A stretch of 12,529 nt of DNA from Oscillospiraceae bacterium (GTDB lineage Bacteria; Bacillota; Clostridia; Oscillospirales; Ruminococcaceae), in assembly GCA_003512525.1 (NCBI GenBank), contig DOQG01000010.1, forward strand, positions 1 to 12,529, given 5' to 3'. The notes beneath the pieces are model-generated. The model was not told the origin of the DNA and made no database searches. It worked only from the letters and a program-made list of their open reading frames with translations. Position numbers and translations under genes: made by a program. Of the stretch, positions 7,652-12,529 are shown piece by piece. Position 1 is the first letter of the stretch. Every line of letters starts with the position of its first letter.

Positions 7652-8487
7652 TAAAAACTCAACTCCTCTCCGGCTCTCAGGTATTGCAACCTGTCGCCGA
7701 GTATATCTTTCATTATGTCATAACCTTTTCTGCCTGTGTTATGGCAGGTATATATACTGCCCGTGCGGAGCGCGGAAAGCTCTTCCGCACATTTTGCTAT
7801 GTATCCTTGTGTGCATATCTGTTTTCCCGAGGCATTGCAGTATCCGAAGCAACCCACCACCGACAGCACCGGTGCATCCCATAATTTCTGTGCAGTCCTT
7901 ACCATATTCGCTATACCACGGTACGCACCACCTGTTATCACGACAAATCCGTCACGTCTTCTTTTTGGGAAGCACACCGCAAAGCATTCTTCCGAAAAAT
8001 CATCTGCAACATAAAATCCTTTTTTCTTTATATAATAATGTCTGTCACTCTCGGGGCTTTTTGCGTTCCCGTCTGCAGCTACAAGGTAAAAATCCTTGCA
8101 CACCTCGGTGAAACGCTCAAATCTTATCGTGTTATACTTGCTGCTCTTATAAAAGGACTGCGGCAGTCCGCTGCGAACTCTCAGCAATTTTTCTTTTTTT
8201 GCGCAGTCGCACGCCGCCGCTTCGCGTATGAAAATGCGGAGCTCAGGGCATTTCTTCGCGGCGTTTTCCGCACCGCCGGTGCAGTCGTCGGTGTTTATAG
8301 GCAATACTAACGTATCTGTTTTATCTGCCGGCACACCGAGCCGCTCGGCATTGCTCATAAACAGTGACGAAGCGCCCGCGCCGAAGAGTATTCTGTTTTC
8401 GCCGTGCTCGATATACAGACATATACCGTGTTCGGAAAACAGCTTCGGATCGGCTGCTTCATCATCGGACAGGGATACTATCCTCAA
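7651..8487 (-). CDS. Metallo-beta-lactamase-fold protein with degraded metal site
   Basis: A 278-residue protein that aligns by eye with the MBL branch containing methanopterin/dihydropterin-related enzymes (COG1237 type): EHGICLYIE, ILFGAGASSLFMSNAERLGV and VLPINTDDCTGG in the expected order. In that branch the usual motif is SHGHYDHTGG; here it is PINTDDCTGG (63-72), so three of four ligands are replaced (I64, T66, C69) and only D68 remains. The usual DTG is GAG (36-38), the later TGCAH histidine is Y189, and H249 in YTCHNTG survives. It holds about a dozen cysteines. Probably not a normal zinc hydrolase; a binding or regulatory role is possible. The start is TTG at 8487, chosen because AAAGGA sits about nine bases upstream and the family N-terminus begins there. 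It heads the RCK operon. Confidence 0.8.
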   Translation of the reverse strand: MRIVSLSDDEAADPKLFSEHGICLYIEHGENRILFGAGASSLFMSNAERLGVPADKTDTLVLPINTDDCTGGAENAAKKCPELRIFIREAAACDCAKKEKLLRVRSGLPQSFYKSSKYNTIRFERFTEVCKDFYLVAADGNAKSPESDRHYYIKKKGFYVADDFSEECFAVCFPKRRRDGFVVITGGAYRGIANMVRTAQKLWDAPVLSVVGCFGYCNASGKQICTQGYIAKCAEELSALRTGSIYTCHNTGRKGYDIMKDILGDRLQYLRAGEELSF

Positions 8488-8520
8488 AGCGCAACAGTCC
8501 TTTCAATGTAATTCTATAAT

Positions 8521-8549
8521 ATTCTACCACATATTTACCATAACTTCAA
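8521..8549 (-). promoter_or_regulatory. Promoter of the MBL-RCK-RCK operon
   Basis: On the minus strand TTGAAG (8549-8544) and TAGAAT (8526-8521) are 17 bases apart, about 35 bases before the TTG start codon. Confidence 0.65.
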
Positions 8550-8568
8550 GCATAATAAGTTATCCGGC

Positions 8569-8600
8569 AAAAAAATGACGGCAGAACTTTCATTCTGCCG
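8569..8600 (-). terminator. Rho-independent terminator downstream of cheV
   Basis: On the minus strand a perfect 8-bp stem CGGCAGAA/TTCTGCCG (8600-8593 and 8586-8579, loop of 6) is followed by TCA and seven T. It lies about 110 bases after the cheV stop; positions 8601-8710 between them hold nothing convincing. Confidence 0.8.
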
Positions 8601-8710
8601 ATTTAATTCAAATAAAACGAAACAAACTTAAGTAAGGAATAAAAATGAAAATCAGATATTCAACTGTCGCCGGTAGCATCAGGCAAACAGCGAATAAGCA
8701 TAAAGTTAAA

Positions 8711-9631
8711 TCAGCTCAGTATCTGGAGCAGTCGTTCTATAAGCATACCTATCTGGGGCTTTGAGAACTGTTCGTCCGCACCTACCGAAAGACCCTTCTG
8801 ATACATCTGCTCGTTTATGAGAGATGAGAACAGGAATACGGGTATCTTTTTGAGTGTCGGGTCGGATTTTATGAGCTTTGTAAGATGATGACCGTCCATC
8901 TGCGGCATCTCGATATCGGTGATTACTGCGGCTACGCGTTCTGTTACATCGCCGTTGTAATTTGAAAACTGTGATATGTAGTCCCATGCCTCTTTACCGT
9001 TTGGGAAAGAGCGTATTTCCTTAAAGCCTATATCAGCCAGACTGTTCACTATCATCTTATTTAAGAATTGTGAATCTTCGGCTATCACTATATGCTTTTC
9101 GGCTGTAGCGGCACCGGCTTTCACATTTTCCGCACCATTTAAGTCAAGCCCTGCAGTCCTATTGATATCACTTACTATCTTCTCAAAGTCGAGGATAACA
9201 AGAATTTTTCCGTTAATTTTCGCTATGCCGGTAGCTATGCCGGAGTCTGCGTCGCCTGAAACCTGCGGAGGCTTATCAATGGCGGTCCAGCCGATACGCT
9301 GAATGCCTTGTACAGCGGTAACATGGAAACCTATATCCATACCGTTGAATTCACATATTATGAACAGACCTCTTGCGTCTGCGGGCTTTTCCGTGCCGAG
9401 CACTTTGTGCAGATCTATGACCGTGATAAGCTTATCACGCGGCATAAATACGCCCTCTATCTCATCCGGTGCCTGGGGCATCGGAACAAGCTCCTGTTCC
9501 ATCATTATTTCGCGTACCTTAGCAATGTTTATGCCGTAGGAATTACCGCAAATATTAAATTCCAAAAGTTCCAGCTCATTAGTACCGCTTTCAAGCAGTA
9601 TGCTGGTATCGTTTGCATTGTAAGCTGCCAT
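8711..9631 (-). CDS. cheV: Chemotaxis coupling/response protein CheV
   Basis: A 306-residue two-domain protein: an N-terminal CheW-like coupling domain (about 18-160, LEFNICGNSYGINIAKVREI, VIDLHKVLG, VILDFEKI) joined to a C-terminal receiver domain (about 178-306). Receiver landmarks are E185/D186, the phosphoacceptor D239 in ITDIEMPQMDG, S269/S270 and K291 in FSKP. CheV links chemoreceptors to the CheA kinase, and its phosphorylation by CheA tunes adaptation. All catalytic residues are present and the length is typical. GGAAGGTG precedes the ATG. No other chemotaxis or flagellar gene is in the window, so it stands alone as a single-gene unit with its own promoter and terminator; its presence implies a motile or taxis-capable host. 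Confidence 0.95.
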   Translation of the reverse strand: MAAYNANDTSILLESGTNELELLEFNICGNSYGINIAKVREIMMEQELVPMPQAPDEIEGVFMPRDKLITVIDLHKVLGTEKPADARGLFIICEFNGMDIGFHVTAVQGIQRIGWTAIDKPPQVSGDADSGIATGIAKINGKILVILDFEKIVSDINRTAGLDLNGAENVKAGAATAEKHIVIAEDSQFLNKMIVNSLADIGFKEIRSFPNGKEAWDYISQFSNYNGDVTERVAAVITDIEMPQMDGHHLTKLIKSDPTLKKIPVFLFSSLINEQMYQKGLSVGADEQFSKPQIGMLIERLLQILS

Positions 9632-9673
9632 AAATACACCTTCCGTTGCCTCTGTATTCTTAATTCGTTATTT

Positions 9674-9702
9674 ATTATACACCATATCCACAAAAAAGTA
9701 AA
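9674..9702 (-). promoter_or_regulatory. Promoter of cheV
   Basis: On the minus strand TTTACT (9702-9697) and a consensus TATAAT (9679-9674) are 17 bases apart, about 43 bases before the start codon. It looks like a housekeeping promoter, with no sign of a flagellar sigma-28 type site. Confidence 0.7.
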
Positions 9703-9751
9703 TAGAGAAGTTTCACTTTTAGTTAAAAACAACCAAGTTTTTGCTTACTAT

Positions 9752-9767
9752 TTGTGAAATTGCACAA
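9752..9767. repeat. Near-palindrome TTGTGAAATTGCACAA upstream of cheV
   Basis: The 16 bases are palindromic except for one mismatched pair. Thirteen of them (TTGTGAAATTGCA) recur, inverted, at 6272-6284, and GTGAAATTGCAC recurs directly at 6239-6250. It directly follows the kinase stop codon and lies 49 bases upstream of the cheV -35 box. It could be an operator or part of a weak terminator. Confidence 0.4.
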
Positions 9768-9768
9768 C

Positions 9769-10698
9769 TCACCCAATAAATTCCTTTATGAGAGAGTTTT
9801 CGGGTACCGAATTTTCCGGTACAGGGATTATCTGCGACAGGAACTTAGGCAGTTCGCTGTAGCGGTTTACCTGACGTATACATTCATCAAGATCGTTATC
9901 ACACAGCCTTGACAGAACATTCCGGTATACTGAAAGCTCATACGGGAAAAATGTATCTATATCAAAGTCTGCAAGCTGTTTATACGGCATTATGTAAAGA
10001 CTTTCGCCGCGCTGAACGCTCGGGAACTGCTCTATAGTCCTGTGGTAGTCCCGTCCTCTGAACAGCTTGTCACGCGACAGTCTGCGGATAAGACGTATCT
10101 TTGAGGGGTGGAGAAGCTCACCTTTTTCATCGGCTATTCTTGTGCGCACACTGACGTAGATAAATGTGGCATGATCGTGCATTCTGCCGGTCACATCGGG
10201 GTTCAGTGCGTGTATTCCTTCGATGATAACGATGGTATTGCCGTCACAGCGTACTTTATTGCCGCAACGTCTTGAATTATCGGTGAAATCGAACTTCGGA
10301 AGCTGCACCTCTCCGCCGGAAGCCAGTGTACGCAGATCCTTTTTCAGAAGCTCGCAGTCGACCCTTGCAGGTGCTTCAAGGTCGACTTTTCCGTTTTCAT
10401 CGGGTGGTATCATTCCGGGTACAAAATAGTCGTCCATTGATATCACTACAGCTTTTATTCCCTTTGCCGTAAGCTCGGAGGCGATGCGATAAGCAGTAGA
10501 GGTCTTTCCCGAACCTGACGGACCTGAAAGCAGCACCAACGGTTTTTCACTATGACACTGTGCTATTGTGTCTGCGGCGGCTTTTATCTTGTCGGCATAT
10601 TGCTGTTCCGATGTTTCTATAAATTTATGTATATCCGATGCACGGCGATTAAGTTCGCCGATCGTTATCGTTTTGATCTGTTTTGTTGACTGTGACAT
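9769..10698 (-). CDS. Uridine kinase-like nucleoside kinase (phosphoribulokinase/uridine kinase family)
   Basis: A 309-residue P-loop kinase. After about 50 N-terminal residues, the kinase core opens with LVLLSGPSGSGKT (Walker A at 59-66). It continues with VISMDDYF (85-92), the substrate-site aspartates of uridine kinases, LPKFDFTDNSR (133-143) and VIIEGIHALN (157-166). The C-terminal end NSLIKEFIG resembles the tail of the longer clostridial kinases that carry an N-terminal TGS/threonyl-tRNA-synthetase-like domain, which is absent here. VPENS occurs twice in tandem (293-302). The expected reaction is ATP-dependent phosphorylation of a nucleoside such as uridine; the substrate is not proven. 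The ATG has GGAAGG about 11 bases upstream, a slightly long spacing. It has its own promoter and sits behind the 62-aa gene. Confidence 0.85.
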   Translation of the reverse strand: MSQSTKQIKTITIGELNRRASDIHKFIETSEQQYADKIKAAADTIAQCHSEKPLVLLSGPSGSGKTSTAYRIASELTAKGIKAVVISMDDYFVPGMIPPDENGKVDLEAPARVDCELLKKDLRTLASGGEVQLPKFDFTDNSRRCGNKVRCDGNTIVIIEGIHALNPDVTGRMHDHATFIYVSVRTRIADEKGELLHPSKIRLIRRLSRDKLFRGRDYHRTIEQFPSVQRGESLYIMPYKQLADFDIDTFFPYELSVYRNVLSRLCDNDLDECIRQVNRYSELPKFLSQIIPVPENSVPENSLIKEFIG

Positions 10699-10708
10699 AA
10701 AAAGGTTA

Positions 10709-10754
10709 CCTTCCGTTATGAGAATTGCTAGCTATATCATACCACAACGGAAGG
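10709..10754. repeat. 9-bp inverted repeat spanning the kinase promoter and SD
   Basis: CCTTCCGTT (10709-10717) and AACGGAAGG (10746-10754) are perfectly inverted, 28 bases apart. On the minus strand one arm falls between the -35 and -10 boxes of the kinase promoter and the other is the Shine-Dalgarno sequence. The first arm lies upstream of the expected transcription start, so an RNA hairpin that hides the SD would form only in read-through transcripts from the gene upstream. Confidence 0.5.
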
Positions 10755-10764
10755 CTCTTTTCAA
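10736..10764 (-). promoter_or_regulatory. Promoter of the uridine kinase-like gene
   Basis: On the minus strand TTGAAA (10764-10759) and TATGAT (10741-10736) are 17 bases apart, just behind the stop codon of the 62-aa gene and about 40 bases before the kinase ATG. Confidence 0.75.
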
Positions 10765-10771
10765 GATTTAA

Positions 10772-10960
10772 TTACAGATCGTCGGCATCCTGCACAGGTT
10801 TTTCGTAAATGTTGTCACATACTCCCGTGTAGCTGCCGTCCGGGTCAAAGTCGGATGAGCGCGTAGCCGCTACACCCATAGCTTTTCTCATAACTCTTGC
10901 CGTATCGGTATAACCTGTGTCCGGACGCTTCTGAAAAGATCTATCACGTTTTATTTTCAT
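10772..10960 (-). CDS. Small hypothetical protein, 62 aa
   Basis: A basic N-terminal half (MKIKRDRSFQKRPDTG, then TARVMRKAMGV) is followed by an acidic C-terminal tail (DFDPDGSYTGV, then PVQDADDL). No membrane segment, signal peptide or cysteine cluster is present and it is probably cytoplasmic. The pattern GSYTG followed by PVQDADDL at the very C-terminus resembles small uncharacterised proteins of Clostridia, recalled from memory and not checked. The gene looks real: GAAAGGAG is placed ideally before the ATG and the reading frame fills the space between neighbours. No clear promoter or terminator was found. Function unknown. Confidence 0.75.
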   Translation of the reverse strand: MKIKRDRSFQKRPDTGYTDTARVMRKAMGVAATRSSDFDPDGSYTGVCDNIYEKPVQDADDL

Positions 10961-11068
10961 ACGTTTCTCCTTTCGGCATCGGAAAAAATCCCGATATGTT
11001 TATTATCTGCACACTGTGCGCATTTATCCGCACATCTGCGGTAAACAAAGAAATTTTCGCATTTCCTA

Positions 11069-11097
11069 TTGACAACGCTTTATCACAGTGCTATAAT
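11069..11097 (+). promoter_or_regulatory. Perfect consensus promoter for the trp leader
   Basis: TTGACA (11069-11074) and TATAAT (11092-11097) are exactly 17 bases apart. Both hexamers match the consensus in full. Transcription should start near 11104 and enter the T-box leader. Confidence 0.93.
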
Positions 11098-11103
11098 AAA
11101 CGC

Positions 11104-11400
11104 AATTAAAACACTTTAAACCGTTGAAGCGGAGATAACGGCAGTTACGACTTTACAGAGAACCCCGGGAGCTGAGAAGGGGCAAGACACGGGTTGTCAA
11201 ATGGACCGCTGAGGGTGCAGTCAAAAGCAATATTAAAATATTGCCGAGTATTCTGCAACGTAGGGCATACGTCAGTTGCCGGGGATATGTCGGTATCCTG
11301 CAAAGCGCACGACCGCAAATCGTGAAATCAAGGTGGCACCGCGGATAATAGATTATTCGTCCTTGACAGAAAAGCTATTTTTCTGTCAAGGACTTTTTTG
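11104..11400 (+). promoter_or_regulatory. Tryptophan T-box riboswitch leader
   Basis: The leader has the parts of a tRNA-sensing T-box. Stem I closes with AGCGG (about 11129-11133) and CCGCT (11206-11210). Its specifier loop carries TGG (11202-11204), the tryptophan codon, opposite AGATAA. An AGAGA/GGGAGCTGAGAAGG distal region is visible, followed by a small stem at GCAATATT/AATATTGC and one at CACGA/TCGTG (near 11308-11324). The T-box sequence AAGGTGGCACCGCGG (11331-11345) holds the bulge TGGC, which pairs with a tRNA end of GCCA, matching bacterial tRNA-Trp. TCAAGG before the bulge pairs with CCTTGA (11361-11366) to form the antiterminator, competing with the terminator. Uncharged tRNA-Trp should allow read-through. 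It appears undamaged, although its operon is destroyed. Confidence 0.95.
11359..11399 (+). terminator. T-box attenuator terminator
   Basis: A perfect 15-bp stem (11359-11373 and 11379-11393, loop GCTAT) is followed by six T. Its left arm contains the CCTTGA used by the antiterminator, so the two structures exclude each other. Confidence 0.95.
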
Positions 11401-11432
11401 TTTTTGGCAGACAGAAAACGGAGGCAAAGAAA

Positions 11433-12113
11433 ATGGAGTTTTTACCCACCCTTGAAAAAGCAAAGGAAATAGCGGCGCAGAACAGATACAAGGTCATGCC
11501 GGTAAGCTGTGAAATTCTCGCCGATATATGTACGCCGATAGAGGCGATGAGGATACTTAAAAACGTATCGACTCATTGCTATATGCTTGAATCGGCTCAG
11601 GCAAACGAAAAATGGGGTCGCTACACCTTTATGGGCTATGATCCGAAAATGGAGATCACTTGTATTGACGGCGAGCTTAAAGCAGGCAACATAACGGTAC
11701 ACACCGACGATCCGTCCGCATACTTAAGGCAGATACTCGCAGAACACAAAAGCCCTAAGTTCGATTACCTACCCTCCTTCACAGGCGGACTGGTCGGATA
11801 TTTCGCTTATGATTTTCTCGGCTACAGCGAGCCGACCGTAAGAATAAAGACAATAGACACCGAAAGGTTCAAGGATATCGACCTTATGCTGTTCGACAAG
11901 GTCATCGCGTTCGACAACGTAAAGCAGAAGATAATACTCATAGTCAATATTCCGCTTGCAGATGTCGAGGTCGGCTATAACAGGGCGATAATCGAGCTTA
12001 AAGCTATGGCAGAGCTTCTCGCTCACTGCTTTTCAAAAACTGCCCCGATAAAGCACCCGTTGCACGTTATCATTCGCTTGCCGCCGATTCTGCGACAATG
12101 CCGGACTGCTTAA
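11433..12113 (+). pseudogene. trpE: Anthranilate synthase component I, N-terminal remnant
   Basis: The open frame gives 226 residues, of which the first 195 or so are the regulatory N-terminal domain of TrpE: the tryptophan-binding motif reads YMLES (50-54), followed by GRYTFMGYDP and FTGGLVGYFAYD (116-127). Around position 12010-12030 the TrpE sequence stops and the frame runs out of phase through trpG sequence to a stop at 12111. A full TrpE is near 490 residues; the whole chorismate-binding catalytic domain is missing, so anthranilate cannot be made by this protein. GGAGG sits eight bases before the ATG. The domain has no internal stop, so the break may be recent, or the fragment may still be made under T-box control. 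Confidence 0.9.
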
Positions 12114-12222
12114 AGGTCATCGCAGTGACCGATGACGGTGAGATAATGGCGGTATAGCATAAGAAATATGATGTTTACGGAGTGCAGTTCCACCCCGAAT
12201 CGATAATGACACCTGACGGAAG
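12020..12222 (+). pseudogene. trpG: Anthranilate synthase component II (glutamine amidotransferase), C-terminal remnant
   Basis: In a different frame from the trpE remnant the sequence reads LLFKNCPDKAPVARYHSLAAD, then LKVIAVTDDGEIMAV, a TAG stop at 12155-12157, then HKKYDVYGVQFHPESIMTPDG. This is the C-terminal third of TrpG/PabA, including the catalytic histidine and glutamate of FHPE. The N-terminal part with the oxyanion loop and nucleophilic cysteine is gone, there is no start, and the nonsense codon interrupts what remains. The left boundary is approximate. The two joins (trpE to trpG, trpG to trpA) look like separate internal deletions. Confidence 0.88.
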
Positions 12223-12432
12223 TCTATTGTCGATGTGATAAGACAGAACACTTCCGTTCCCTGTGCTATAGGCTTCGGCATCTCAACGCCCGAGCAGGCA
12301 AAGAAAATGGCGGATATCGCAGACGGCGCTATTGTCGGCTCGGCTATCATAAAGATAATCGAGCAGTACGGCAAGGACGCTCCGAGGTATGTCGGCGAGT
12401 ATGTAAAGAGCATGAAGGACGCTATAAGATAA
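12223..12432 (+). pseudogene. trpA: Tryptophan synthase alpha subunit, C-terminal remnant
   Basis: The frame reads SIVDVIRQNTSVPCAIGFGI, then STPEQAKKMADIADGAIVGS, then AIIKIIEQYG and ends in KSMKDAIR. This is the last quarter of TrpA, whose GFGIS and GAIVGSA segments form the phosphate-binding part of the barrel. About 70 of roughly 260 residues are left; the catalytic glutamate and aspartate of the N-terminal part are missing. A GTG at 12235 could in principle start a 65-residue peptide but has no ribosome site. The genes normally lying between trpG and trpA (trpD, trpC, trpF, trpB) have been lost completely. Confidence 0.9.
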
Positions 12433-12448
12433 TAATTCTTAATATATC

Positions 12449-12473
12449 TACGGGCTGTGAAAATCAGCCCGTA
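12449..12473 (+). terminator. Hairpin at the end of the trp remnant
   Basis: A perfect 9-bp stem TACGGGCTG/CAGCCCGTA (12449-12457 and 12465-12473, loop of 7) lies 17 bases after the trpA stop, the expected place for the operon terminator. It lacks a T-run: the second copy of the inserted element begins one base later. Confidence 0.7.
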
Positions 12474-12474
12474 T

Positions 12475-12529
12475 CAGACTGTCGAAAAACCTCTATCGTT
12501 GATATAAATGGGGTTGAGGGGCGTAGCCC
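12475..12529. mobile_element. MITE-like element, second copy, cut by the window edge
   Basis: The 55 bases match the left end of the element at 3517-3571 with three substitutions, all within an eight-base AT-rich stretch, and in the same orientation. As with the first copy, it starts with CAGACTGTCG directly behind a terminator-like hairpin. The right end is not visible. Confidence 0.85.

Noticed and set aside
7518..8111. 197-codon plus-strand ORF
   Set aside because: It lies antisense to RCK1 and the MBL gene, which have clear family motifs; the translation is low-complexity and has no domain.
8645..8764. Plus-strand ORF of 39 codons with a good AAGGA ribosome site
   Set aside because: It runs antisense into the last 54 bases of cheV, no promoter is visible on that strand, and the peptide is not recognised. 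Most likely chance.
12235..12432. 65-residue GTG-start ORF as a functional small protein
   Set aside because: It is plainly the C-terminal end of TrpA and lacks a ribosome site.

Overview
The window looks like chromosomal DNA from a gut Firmicute of the Clostridia (Oscillospiraceae/Ruminococcus-like). The support is a tryptophan T-box leader, AGGAG-type ribosome binding sites, TTGACA/TATAAT promoters with 17-bp spacers, and the mix of products. The genus is inference. No phage, plasmid or CRISPR genes are visible; the only mobile DNA is a short non-coding element present in two copies.

Layout: positions 1-10960 are almost entirely minus-strand. From left to right these are a carboxynorspermidine-synthase-type dehydrogenase (251-1456), a GH13 alpha-glucan hydrolase (1550-3430), a 174-bp MITE-like element inserted in a terminator hairpin (3517-3690), glycogen/maltodextrin phosphorylase glgP (3740-6139), two RCK/TrkA potassium-uptake regulatory subunits (6347-7012 and 7031-7651), a metallo-beta-lactamase-fold protein that has lost most of its metal ligands and is translationally coupled to the RCK pair (7651-8487), the chemotaxis coupling protein CheV (8711-9631), a uridine-kinase-like P-loop kinase (9769-10698) and a 62-aa small protein (10772-10960). 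Good promoters can be placed upstream of the dehydrogenase, glgP, the MBL-RCK-RCK operon, cheV and the kinase.

The right end is plus-strand. A perfect-consensus promoter and an apparently intact tryptophan T-box leader (UGG specifier, UGGC T-box bulge, antiterminator and terminator) drive the wreck of a trp biosynthesis operon: the N-terminal part of trpE, then the C-terminal part of trpG with an in-frame stop, then the C-terminal part of trpA. Internal deletions appear to have removed everything between. The wreck ends at a terminator hairpin followed at once by a second copy of the MITE-like element, which runs off the window.

Functional picture: GH13 plus GlgP suggests cytoplasmic breakdown of alpha-glucans. 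The RCK pair would gate a Trk/Ktr potassium channel encoded elsewhere. The trp remnant predicts loss of tryptophan synthesis unless another copy exists. The most unusual observations are the T-box-controlled trp remnant, the element whose 26-bp target duplication is the whole terminator hairpin, and the ligand-stripped MBL protein in a potassium-uptake operon.
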